From the NCBI GenBank assembly GCA_003661945.1, contig QMXC01000071.1, positions 1-6,301 on the forward strand: a stretch of 6,301 nucleotides of DNA. The letters run 5' to 3'. Both the position numbers and the translations under genes were made by a program. Under the pieces are notes generated by a model, which was not told where the DNA came from, made no database searches, and was given only the letters and a program-made list of their open reading frames with translations. Positions 1 to 5,036 of the stretch are shown here, one piece after another (position 1 is the stretch's first letter; every line of letters begins with the position of its first letter). The DNA is from Candidatus Bathyarchaeota archaeon (GTDB taxonomy: Archaea > Thermoproteota > Bathyarchaeia > Bathyarchaeales > UBA233).

Positions 1-413
1 AAATAAACGGCCAAGAACGCGTGCTGGTAGACGCTGTGAAACACTTTTGGAATGTTTGTTTCGGGGTCTATCTCGAGCATTTCTCCTATTTCTTCGTCTT
101 TTCCAAGGATGTGGGCTACTCCGGAGACTTCGAACTTAGCTAGGGCTGGTCTTGTTCCTATGGCTAGTGTAAATTCTACGATGAGGTGTTGGCTTCGACG
201 TTCCCTTTCTTCTAGTCGAGCCTTCACGTCGAAGGTTATGGTTTCGGCTTCTGGTTCAACATCTAGCTTTACCCCTACCACGCTGCGGATTTCCACGTTA
301 ACCGAAACGGTAGGTTTATAGACTGCTGAACTGATTGCTAATTCCCCACATGGCTGGATTCTAAAGGAACGTGCAGACTTTAGGCTGACATCTACTTCAT
401 AGCCTCGAATCAT
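1..413 (-). CDS. Unrecognised soluble protein, N-terminal 137 residues (runs off the left edge)
   Basis: An open minus-strand frame starts at the ATG at 413-411 (MIRGYEVDVS...) and stays open to the window edge, so the C-terminus is missing. The visible part has no signal peptide or membrane span. It is rich in alternating hydrophobic/polar beta-type segments (SVNVEIRSVVGVKLDV, ITFDVKARLEE, LIVEFTLAIG, AKFEVSGVAHI), followed by an acidic stretch (GKDEEIGEMLEIDPE) and then a helix-like VFHSVYQHAFLAVY. A beta-sheet followed by a helix of this kind is loosely reminiscent of SecB-like chaperone folds, but that is an impression and not an assignment. It lies 47 bp downstream of the TrpB2 stop with no obvious promoter or Shine-Dalgarno of its own, so co-transcription with TrpB2 is plausible. 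A TTG directly before the ATG is a less likely start. Plus-strand frames over this stretch are low-complexity Ser/Thr shadows. Confidence 0.7.
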   Translation of the reverse strand, partial: MIRGYEVDVSLKSARSFRIQPCGELAISSAVYKPTVSVNVEIRSVVGVKLDVEPEAETITFDVKARLEERERRSQHLIVEFTLAIGTRPALAKFEVSGVAHILGKDEEIGEMLEIDPETNIPKVFHSVYQHAFLAVY

Positions 414-460
414 CAAAATCTTGTTGTTTTGTGCGTAACGAAAATCACATACAGCTAGCG

Positions 461-1759
461 CTATTTTTCACCGAACAGTTTTTCACGGTAGGCTTTTATG
501 TCGAGGAACCCGTGTCCGCTTATGTTCATGCATATGACTTTTTCTTCACCAGCTCTTTCAGCTTTCAACGCTTCGTCTATTCCCGCTCTAACGGCGTAGC
601 TGGATTCGGGCGCTATAAGCCATCCTTCGCTTTGTAGGAACAGCCGTGCTGCCTCGAATATTGCGTGTTCATCTATTGGGTAAGCCACGGCTCTTACGAG
701 GTTGTGATGTCTAAGCAGGCTTATTATCGGTGCAGCTGCGTGGTATCGCAGTCCGTCCGCTTTGATAGGCGGCATTTCGGTCTTGTGCCCCAACGTGTAC
801 ACCTTCAGCAGTGGCGTGTGTTCGCCTACGTCGCAGAAATCGTAGCGGTATTCGCCCTTAACTAGGTTCGGCGCGGCTAAAGATTGGGCTGCCAGAAACT
901 CGCATTTCCGTTTTCCAGCCAGCACTTCGCCAGCGAAGGGCAGCACCATGCCTCCGAAGTTGGAACCTCCGCCGAGACACGCAACGATTAAGTCGGGCTC
1001 GTCTTCCGCGAGCTTAAACTGTTCGATTGTTTCCAGCCCTATGATGGATTGGTGAATCAAAACGTGGTTTAGAACCGAACCTAAACAGTAGACGCTTCCC
1101 TCGTGTGCTTCCGTATATTCCAAGCCTTCTGAGACAGCTATGCCTAACGAGCCGGGATGATTCGGGTCTTTCGCTAGGATTTCACGTCCCATAGCCGTCT
1201 CCTTGCTGGGCGATGCGTGAACCGTAGCGCCGAAAAGCTTCATCAACGCTCGACGGTCAACCTTCCAATCGTAAACAGACTTTACCCAGAAAACCACGCA
1301 TTCCAAGTCCATCAGGCGTGCGGCGTAGGAAAGCGCTGTGCCCCACTGTCCAGCTCCGGTTTCTGTTGCCAACGTTGTTTTTCCCTCTTTAGCCGCATAG
1401 TATGCTTGAGCCAGAGCCGTGTTCGTCTTATGTGAACCCGTAGGCGACAAATCCTCACGTTTATAGTAGAGCCTAACCTTCTTCAAACCTAAAGCCCTCT
1501 CAAGCCGCAGAGCCCTATACAGCGGGCGAGGTCTCCCAGCTTGGATATAAAGCTCCCGAATCTCCTCCGGAATAGGAATCCATCTTTCAGTAGAAGACTC
1601 CTGACGCAGACACTCTTTTATCATGGTTCGAGCTAAAAACTCCATGCGGGAGGGCCCTTCCGGAGGTTCTTTCGGCGGGGGAAGAGGTTCAGGTAAATCT
1701 GGGATGATGTTATACCATTTTTTAGGAAGTTCATCTGGTGGAAGCGAAATCTGGTTCAT
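461..1759 (-). CDS. trpB: Tryptophan synthase beta chain, TrpB2 class
   Basis: A 432-residue PLP-dependent enzyme of fold type II that condenses indole (from TrpA) with serine to give tryptophan; some TrpB2 enzymes are reported to use O-phosphoserine. The PLP Schiff-base lysine is K111 in GSHKTN (108-113). ETGAGQWG (133-140) carries the catalytic glutamate, with Trp where TrpB1 has His, which is a TrpB2 signature. GGGSN (263-267) binds the PLP phosphate. PESSYA (384-389) and SGHG (414-417) complete the C-terminal part. The Pro-rich extension of about 50 residues at the N-terminus is also typical of TrpB2. The length is normal and the frame is intact. The ATG start is supported by AGGTGA six bases upstream (1771-1766). 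No trpA or other trp gene is nearby, so this is the outside-the-operon type as far as the window shows. It probably acts as a second or rescue TrpB in the cytoplasm. Family assignment is firm; the preferred amino-acid substrate is not visible. Confidence 0.95.
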   Translation of the reverse strand: MNQISLPPDELPKKWYNIIPDLPEPLPPPKEPPEGPSRMEFLARTMIKECLRQESSTERWIPIPEEIRELYIQAGRPRPLYRALRLERALGLKKVRLYYKREDLSPTGSHKTNTALAQAYYAAKEGKTTLATETGAGQWGTALSYAARLMDLECVVFWVKSVYDWKVDRRALMKLFGATVHASPSKETAMGREILAKDPNHPGSLGIAVSEGLEYTEAHEGSVYCLGSVLNHVLIHQSIIGLETIEQFKLAEDEPDLIVACLGGGSNFGGMVLPFAGEVLAGKRKCEFLAAQSLAAPNLVKGEYRYDFCDVGEHTPLLKVYTLGHKTEMPPIKADGLRYHAAAPIISLLRHHNLVRAVAYPIDEHAIFEAARLFLQSEGWLIAPESSYAVRAGIDEALKAERAGEEKVICMNISGHGFLDIKAYREKLFGEK

Positions 1760-1765
1760 ATATTT

Positions 1766-1771
1766 TCACCT
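1766..1771 (-). promoter_or_regulatory. Shine-Dalgarno of the TrpB2 gene
   Basis: AGGTGA on the minus strand, six bases before the ATG. It matches six consecutive bases of the canonical anti-Shine-Dalgarno complement and fixes the TrpB2 start. Confidence 0.75.
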
Positions 1772-1803
1772 TTTGAACAGAACCCCTAATTACTTATGCG
1801 GAT

Positions 1804-1818
1804 AGGATAAAATTTTCT
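1804..1818 (-). promoter_or_regulatory. Possible TATA element for the TrpB2 gene
   Basis: On the minus strand the short RPA-TrpB2 spacer holds an AT-rich AAAATTTTATCC-like stretch immediately after the RPA stop codon. A start about 25 bp downstream would give a leader of roughly 25 bases that includes the AGGTGA. The match to an archaeal TATA box is only moderate, and read-through from the RPA gene is equally possible. Confidence 0.3.
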
Positions 1819-3019
1819 ATTCTTCCCCCTTTTCCCGCTGAACCTTTATACGCGTAGAGCTCGTTGTAGTGATTTCCAACCTATCGCCGAACCCCTTTTT
1901 AACTCGAACATTCTCCATGCGCACTTTGTCGCCAACCCGCAGTTTCGACGCAGCCTCAGCAAGCGTGCGCCAAGCTGAAACCCATATGCTGCGATTTTCA
2001 TCTGCTATTTCAAACATAGCTACCTTCACTGTTTCGCCTCGGGATGTTTTTACCTCTTTCAAGAAAGGCTTAGTCACAATGCGTCCTTCCAAAACCGGTA
2101 TCTTTCCCTCTTTTGCTATTTCCGAAACACGTATTGGCTTCTCCTCGGGAAATATCTGTTTTAACGCTTCTTCCGTCAGAGATTCTACGTATGTTCTATG
2201 GTCCACGTGCAGCTCCAAACGCTTGTCGCTTCTTTCCCTAACCTTGGCGTTCACGAGTAAGAGAAAACCGTCCAATTCTGCTTTTTCCAAGGCTTCAGCC
2301 CTCTCGTTCCAAGCTGCAACCGGAATCGCGCCGGTTTCATCAACCAGCGTAAACCGCAATAACCGTCCAGTGCTGCCGTCTCGCCGTTCAAAAGTGGATA
2401 GCGGCGCTTTCTCCACGATTCTCCCAACCACGCTTATCCGCCGGTTTCGCTCGCTTGGAAGTATCTGTGCTATCCGTTTTAAACGTGGAATCAACGGGTA
2501 GTTCTTTCCCTTAACATCTTCCGGGTCTACTTCAATTTCGCCTCTACGTCCAAGATGAAGCTCAAGTTTTCCGTCGCGTCCCCTGGACACATAGCCGTTG
2601 ACGACCCGAATGATTTTCCCACGTTCTATCCCGAGAGCCCGCAAGAGCTCCACCTCATCGTTCCATAACACCACACGTAGCATTCCCGTTTTATCCGCGA
2701 TGAGCAAACTCGCTGTTTTCCGCTCCGTTCCCAATGGGCTTCTAAAAACCCGCGGCGGATAAACCGCTACCACGCGCCCAACAACCGTGACCTTGCCCAG
2801 ACCCGAAACCAAATCTTTAATTGCCACTTCAAGACGTGGAGCCTCCTTTGGAAGTTTCACCCCTAGCTCCGCCGCCACAATTCGCGCCGCAACCTCATCA
2901 GCCAGATACCCCCCAGATTCGGCTTTCTTAGCTTCAATCCGCGCCCTAATTTCTTCAACACTCAAGTCCCCGCGGACAGCAACTATGCGTCGAACAACGT
3001 CCTCAGCAGTCATGAACAT
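1817..3019 (-). CDS. rpa: Archaeal replication protein A (single-stranded DNA-binding protein, three OB folds)
   Basis: Binds ssDNA during replication, recombination and repair. From the ATG at 3019 the protein has 400 residues (numbering from the following ATG at 3013, 398). Residues 1-55 are the helical N-terminus typical of archaeal RPAs, ending in LADEVAARIVAAELGV. Three OB folds follow at roughly 62-160, 174-274 and 294-392. Each has the RPA-type 'D-x-TG-x-[IL]-x-V-x-x-W' strand pair or its variant: DKTGMLRVVLWN, DETGAIPVAAWN, DENRSIWVSAW. No Cys-rich zinc finger is present at the C-terminus, so this is the zinc-free form. The frame is open further up to 3109, but that extension has no plausible start context and would run through the divergent promoter region. 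The two adjacent ATGs at 3019 and 3013 cannot be separated because neither has a good Shine-Dalgarno. It is divergent from the DUF131 pair, and TrpB2 follows after 57 bp. Confidence 0.9.
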   Translation of the reverse strand: MFMTAEDVVRRIVAVRGDLSVEEIRARIEAKKAESGGYLADEVAARIVAAELGVKLPKEAPRLEVAIKDLVSGLGKVTVVGRVVAVYPPRVFRSPLGTERKTASLLIADKTGMLRVVLWNDEVELLRALGIERGKIIRVVNGYVSRGRDGKLELHLGRRGEIEVDPEDVKGKNYPLIPRLKRIAQILPSERNRRISVVGRIVEKAPLSTFERRDGSTGRLLRFTLVDETGAIPVAAWNERAEALEKAELDGFLLLVNAKVRERSDKRLELHVDHRTYVESLTEEALKQIFPEEKPIRVSEIAKEGKIPVLEGRIVTKPFLKEVKTSRGETVKVAMFEIADENRSIWVSAWRTLAEAASKLRVGDKVRMENVRVKKGFGDRLEITTTSSTRIKVQREKGEE

Positions 3020-3054
3020 GCACAACTCAGACCCTACAATAAAATCAGAAAGGT

Positions 3055-3068
3055 AATAAACGTTTATT
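3055..3068. promoter_or_regulatory. Palindromic bidirectional TATA element between RPA and DUF131 genes
   Basis: AATAAACGTTTATT is a perfect 14-bp palindrome in the divergent spacer. Read in either direction it supplies GTTTATT, a reasonable archaeal TATA box. Plus-strand initiation about 25 bp on would fall a few bases before the ATG at 3098 (near-leaderless). Minus-strand initiation would fall around 3033, leaving a leader of about 14 bases for the RPA gene. A second AT-rich stretch (TTTTATTG, 3044-3037) is an alternative TATA for a leaderless RPA transcript. The palindrome is observed; the promoter role is inferred from sequence and spacing. Confidence 0.5.
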
Positions 3069-3097
3069 TCAACCCTAACACAAAATATTCTATTGGA

Positions 3098-3355
3098 ATG
3101 AACCCGCAAACACTTGCTTCGATAGGGTTAATCCTAATCTTCGCCGGAACAGCCATAATAATCCTAGCCCTACTCGCCCTTTCGCTTCGCTCAATAAAAG
3201 GGAAAAACGTAAACGCCGGCGGAGTAATCATAGTAGGGCCGTTTCCAATAGCCTTCGGAACAAACCGTGAACTGGTCAAAAACCTGTTAAAACTATCCAT
3301 AATCCTAACGATACTCGCCATTGCATTGTTCATAATCTTGATGCTACTAAGCTAA
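3098..3355 (+). CDS. DUF131 (TIGR00304-type) small membrane protein, copy 1
   Basis: An 85-residue protein predicted to be an integral membrane protein with two spans (about 5-30 and 62-84), joined by a short basic loop (LRSIKGKN) and the family hallmark GGVIIVGPFPIAFG (41-54). DUF131 is an archaea-restricted family of unknown function whose members share this glycine- and proline-containing G-G-[VI]-I-[IV]-[IV]-G-P-x-P-I motif. The ATG at 3098 is the only usable start; no ATG or GTG lies upstream in frame. There is no convincing Shine-Dalgarno, which fits a near-leaderless transcript from the palindromic TATA element. A paralogue follows after 19 bp, so the two form an operon and may make a hetero-oligomer (inference). 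Confidence 0.85.
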   Translation: MNPQTLASIGLILIFAGTAIIILALLALSLRSIKGKNVNAGGVIIVGPFPIAFGTNRELVKNLLKLSIILTILAIALFIILMLLS

Positions 3356-3357
3356 AA

Positions 3358-3364
3358 GAGGGAG
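3358..3364 (+). promoter_or_regulatory. Shine-Dalgarno of DUF131 copy 2
   Basis: GAGGGAG in the 19-bp gap between the paired genes, ten bases before the ATG at 3375. The second gene of the pair thus uses leadered initiation, while the first seems near-leaderless, a common arrangement in archaeal operons. Confidence 0.5.
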
Positions 3365-3374
3365 AAAAGGCTTC

Positions 3375-3647
3375 ATGAAACTGGCGAAAGAAAATATAAC
3401 TCCGCTGCTTCTGGGCTTCCTTTTCCTAGGCTTTCTAATGGTGTTCGTTGGAGTTATGCTCCTAATTCTGGCGGGTCTATCCTCAAAAGGACAGCTAGAC
3501 TTCGGAGGGATAATTATTATTGGGCCTATTCCCATACTGATAGGATACGGGCAAAATGCGCCTTGGCTGATTTTGTTCGCCGCGGTTATAACCGTGATAT
3601 GCCTATTGTTCTTCGCATGGGCGTGGACGCTGGGTAGGCGCGGTTAG
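3375..3647 (+). CDS. DUF131 (TIGR00304-type) small membrane protein, copy 2
   Basis: A 90-residue protein and paralogue of the gene immediately upstream. It has two predicted spans (about 9-34 and 62-85), the hallmark GGIIIIGPIPILIG at 44-57, and a basic C-terminus (GRRG), consistent with inside-positive ends. Function is unknown for the family. Apart from the loop motif and the span layout, the two copies have diverged strongly, so this is an old duplication and not a recent one. The ATG is preceded by GAGGGAG. The TAG stop at 3645-3647 overlaps, on the opposite strand, the TAA stop of the 40-residue membrane protein. A pyrimidine-rich tract directly after the stop is a candidate terminator. 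Confidence 0.85.
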   Translation: MKLAKENITPLLLGFLFLGFLMVFVGVMLLILAGLSSKGQLDFGGIIIIGPIPILIGYGQNAPWLILFAAVITVICLLFFAWAWTLGRRG

Positions 3648-3766
3648 CCTTCCTCCTTCTTTTTGCCGTAATAATGGTAGAGAAGCAGAAAGATGAGTGC
3701 TAAAGCGAGAAAGGTTGAGCTCATAAGTATATAGATGAGAACCGTAAAGTATTCGCTAACGCTCAT
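3644..3766 (-). CDS. 40-residue single-span membrane protein
   Basis: A small minus-strand frame from ATG 3766 to TAA 3644. Its peptide begins MSVSEYFTVL. One strongly hydrophobic span (about residues 7-31, including IYILMSSTFLALALIFLLLY) is followed by HYY and a charged tail GKKKEEG, a positive-inside pattern that suggests N-out/C-in topology. Composition is not random: no rare residues, a clean span, and a charged tail ending at the stop. An AT-rich palindrome about 50 bp upstream (3809-3824) could serve as TATA box. The Shine-Dalgarno is weak (GGGACGAGGC before ATG), and the charged tail is antisense to a pyrimidine tract. It may be read with the upstream SWIM gene. I do not recognise the family. 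The alternative is a chance frame, since it is short. Confidence 0.55.
   Translation of the reverse strand: MSVSEYFTVLIYILMSSTFLALALIFLLLYHYYGKKKEEG
3648..3664 (+). terminator. Pyrimidine/T-rich termination tract after the DUF131 pair
   Basis: CCTTCCTCCTTCTTTTT begins at the base after the stop codon and ends in five Ts. Archaeal termination typically needs only such a T-rich tract in the transcript and no hairpin. The same bases encode the Lys/Glu tail of the opposite-strand small protein, so the tract may be partly coding-driven. Confidence 0.45.
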
Positions 3767-3808
3767 GCCTCGTCCCGTCTTTTCTCATGTTTTAGCGTAA
3801 ACTAGGCG

Positions 3809-3824
3809 GTTTAAATATTTAAAC
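3809..3824. promoter_or_regulatory. 16-bp perfect AT-rich palindrome, possible TATA/operator
   Basis: GTTTAAATATTTAAAC is a perfect 16-bp palindrome spanning the TAA stop of the SWIM gene. It contains TTTAAATA, a near-consensus archaeal TATA box, in both directions. On the minus strand it would start transcription near 3791, giving a leader of about 25 bases for the 40-residue protein at 3766. On the plus strand no gene lies at the right distance. Confidence 0.45.
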
Positions 3825-4229
3825 ACTAACCTTTTTCCACTCTGCCATTAGGCTTTCGTAAAGTTTGTCCCGCTCCTCTATGGTGTCAAACCAGCCTAAT
3901 GCTTCACCCATCTTGCAAGCGACTAGATGATAGCAGAGGTGCACTTTCCGGTCTAATACGCGAAAATAGAAGTCGTCGCATGAGCAGAACCCGGCGTCCG
4001 GAAAAATAAGATAGTCCCTCTCCTTGCCAACCACTATCCATACGATTCTTCCGCTAGGCTTGAAAACATACTTCTTAACGCGGTTCTCCTTTAAGGCTTT
4101 CAAAGCCTTGACAAGCCTTTCGCCGAGCACGTCGAAAAGCCGTGCTAGCTCGAGCCCCGTCAGCTTTCCATTCGCCTTCGCCGACTTGCAAACTTCTTCT
4201 AAAAGCTGAATTTCCGAATTTTCATCCAT
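3819..4229 (-). CDS. Winged-helix plus SWIM zinc-finger protein, predicted nucleic-acid binding
   Basis: A 136-residue cytoplasmic protein from the ATG at 4229-4227. Residues about 7-75 are predicted as a winged helix: LTGLELARLFDVLGERLVKA suggests the helix-turn-helix, and the basic RVKKYVFKPSGRIVWIVVG the wing. The C-terminal half carries the SWIM motif C-x-C-x14-C-x-H (C82, C84, C99, H101 from this ATG), which binds one zinc. Single-domain archaeal SWIM proteins (COG5431-like) are annotated as predicted nucleic-acid-binding proteins, and eukaryotic SWS1 SWIM proteins work with Rad51 paralogues. Neither role is shown here. The frame could begin nine bases earlier at a TTG, which lies too close to the AGGA for good spacing; the ATG is preferred on codon grounds. 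It sits 43 bp after Hsp20 on the same strand and could share its transcript, although a T-rich tract lies between them. Confidence 0.8.
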   Translation of the reverse strand: MDENSEIQLLEEVCKSAKANGKLTGLELARLFDVLGERLVKALKALKENRVKKYVFKPSGRIVWIVVGKERDYLIFPDAGFCSCDDFYFRVLDRKVHLCYHLVACKMGEALGWFDTIEERDKLYESLMAEWKKVSV

Positions 4230-4246
4230 AAGCTTCAAAGTTCCTA

Positions 4247-4272
4247 CAAAAGGAGAAGAGGAAAAACAGCCC
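4247..4272 (-). terminator. T-rich tract after Hsp20, possible terminator
   Basis: On the minus strand the Hsp20 stop is followed by GGGCTG and then TTTTTCCTCTTCTCCTTTT, a pyrimidine/T-rich run of the kind that terminates archaeal transcripts. If it acts fully, the SWIM gene 18 bp further on would need its own promoter, which is not evident. Partial termination, attenuating the SWIM gene relative to Hsp20, is the more economical reading. Confidence 0.35.
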
Positions 4273-4863
4273 TTATTCTATTTTTATAGGTTCGCCTTTC
4301 GGTCCCTTTTTCTCTTTCTTCGGGAGAGTAACCTCTAGTACGCCGTTTTTGTAGCGTGTTTTAGCTTGTTTAACATCCACTCTAGCCGGCAGCTTAAGCT
4401 CTTTATAGTATTTCCGCTGCGGCGTGTCAACTGAAATCGTCAACATATCCTCTGTGCCGTGAAGTTTAATGTCGTCTTTCTCCACTCCCGGAAGTTCAGC
4501 CACGACTTTTATCTCACCGTTCGTGGAAAACACGTCGACAAGCGGCTCCCGCTCCTCCCTAATCCGCGGTCCGAAACGGCTCGGACGAACGTTTCCAAAC
4601 TCACGTATAACCGGCTTCCCATCCGGTCCAATCTTGACGCTGTAGCCATAGACAAACGGTCCAAACTCCCGCACCGTAGAACCGTCTGGAAGCTTACGTT
4701 CACGCACATAACCCTTCGGCACACGTTCACTAAACCTGCGCAGCTCCTCCTCCATCATCCGCTCCATCTCCCTGAAAACCTCATCGATATCCTCAAAGAA
4801 AAAACTCTTAAAGAACGGGAAACGCCTCCGCCTAAACCACGGATAATCCTCATCATACGACAC
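4273..4863 (-). CDS. hsp20: Small heat-shock protein Hsp20 (alpha-crystallin family), archaeal type
   Basis: An ATP-independent cytoplasmic holdase of 196 residues that keeps unfolding proteins soluble. The N-terminal arm is rich in Phe/Arg (PWFRRRRFPFFKSFFFEDID, 8-27), followed by an acidic amphipathic helix (FREMERMMEEELRRF). Residues 66-91 hold the archaeal-specific 'REFGPFVYGYS...GPDGKP-x-x-REFGN' segment. The alpha-crystallin domain covers about 105-182, with PLVDVF, the AELPGVEKDDI motif and the terminal GVLEVTLPK signature (174-182). The C-terminal I-x-I motif that docks subunits into oligomers is I193-K-I195. The start is GTG, chosen because GAGGTGA lies six bases upstream and the TATA box is correctly placed. 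It is divergent from tRNA-Leu. Heat regulation is expected for the family, but no operator is obvious. Confidence 0.95.
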   Translation of the reverse strand: MSYDEDYPWFRRRRFPFFKSFFFEDIDEVFREMERMMEEELRRFSERVPKGYVRERKLPDGSTVREFGPFVYGYSVKIGPDGKPVIREFGNVRPSRFGPRIREEREPLVDVFSTNGEIKVVAELPGVEKDDIKLHGTEDMLTISVDTPQRKYYKELKLPARVDVKQAKTRYKNGVLEVTLPKKEKKGPKGEPIKIE

Positions 4864-4869
4864 TGCAGC

Positions 4870-4876
4870 TCACCTC
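4870..4876 (-). promoter_or_regulatory. Strong Shine-Dalgarno deciding the Hsp20 GTG start
   Basis: GAGGTGA on the minus strand, six bases before GTG 4863-4861. It is the best ribosome-binding site in the window and the main reason for accepting a non-ATG start. Confidence 0.8.
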
Positions 4877-4899
4877 AACTTTCTCTCTGAAACAATCGT

Positions 4900-4917
4900 T
4901 ATTTATAAGTTTTTTAC
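4900..4917 (-). promoter_or_regulatory. BRE/TATA promoter of Hsp20
   Basis: Minus-strand AAAAACTTATAAATA contains a consensus archaeal TATA box (TTATAAAT, 4908-4901) behind an A-rich BRE-like stretch. Initiation about 25 bp downstream falls near 4880 and gives a leader of about 17 bases carrying GAGGTGA. The TATA core also reads well on the plus strand (TTTATAAG), so it could contribute to the divergent tRNA gene. Confidence 0.7.
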
Positions 4918-4920
4918 CCC

Positions 4921-4930
4921 AAAATATACT
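4921..4930 (+). promoter_or_regulatory. TATA-like element upstream of tRNA-Leu
   Basis: AAAATATACT is centred about 23 bp before the mature 5' end of the tRNA. A start at the usual archaeal distance would fall at or just inside the tRNA 5' end, implying little or no leader. The alternative TATTTATAAG at 4900-4909 would give a leader of roughly 19 bases. Sequence alone cannot decide between them. Confidence 0.45.
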
Positions 4931-4948
4931 GGACACCCCTTCAACCAA

Positions 4949-5033
4949 GCGGGGGTACCCGAGCCAGGTCTAAGGGGCGGGGTTCAGGTCCCCGTGCCGC
5001 AGGGCTTCGTGGGTTCAAATCCCACCCCCCGCA
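4949..5033 (+). tRNA. trnL: tRNA-Leu (anticodon CAG)
   Basis: An 85-nt class II tRNA that folds cleanly. Acceptor stem GCGGGGG (4949-4955) pairs with CCCCCGC (5026-5032). D stem CCC/GGG (4958-4960, 4974-4976) encloses a loop containing AGG. Anticodon stem CGGGG/CCCCG (4978-4982, 4990-4994) holds the seven-base loop TTCAGGT with anticodon CAG at 4985-4987, which reads CUG. The extra arm has GCC/GGC (4996-4998, 5003-5005), as expected for leucine. The T arm GTGGG/CCCAC (5009-5013, 5021-5025) has loop TTCAAAT. The discriminator is A5033. There is no intron, and CCA is not encoded (the next bases are CTT), as is usual in archaea. Its last bases recur elsewhere in the right part of the window. Confidence 0.97.
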
Positions 5034-5036
5034 CTT
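5026..5036 (+). repeat. tRNA 3'-end repeat, copy 1 (CCCCCGCACTT), possible att core
   Basis: These 11 bases are the 3' acceptor strand, the discriminator base and three flanking bases of tRNA-Leu. The same 11-mer occurs inverted at 5234-5244 and direct at 6078-6088, with a one-mismatch copy at 6099-6109. tRNA 3' ends are classic attachment sites for archaeal and bacterial integrating elements. 11 bp is short for an att core, and no integrase gene is visible. Confidence 0.5.

Noticed and set aside
1869..2501. 210-codon plus-strand frame inside the RPA gene
   Set aside because: Its Ser/Thr/Arg-rich, domain-free translation is the antisense shadow of a well-supported RPA coding sequence with three OB folds.
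3020..3109. Longer RPA N-terminus starting at the ATG at 3109
   Set aside because: The extra 30 residues do not resemble RPA, would overlap the divergent DUF131 start, and run through the palindromic TATA element.
4230..4238. TTG start for the SWIM protein, three codons upstream of the ATG
   Set aside because: The AGGA would lie only about three bases before the TTG, and the ATG codon is preferred. It cannot be excluded.
4459..4890. 143-codon plus-strand frame across Hsp20
   Set aside because: Antisense to the intact alpha-crystallin domain; its composition is not protein-like, and no ribosome-binding site is seen.
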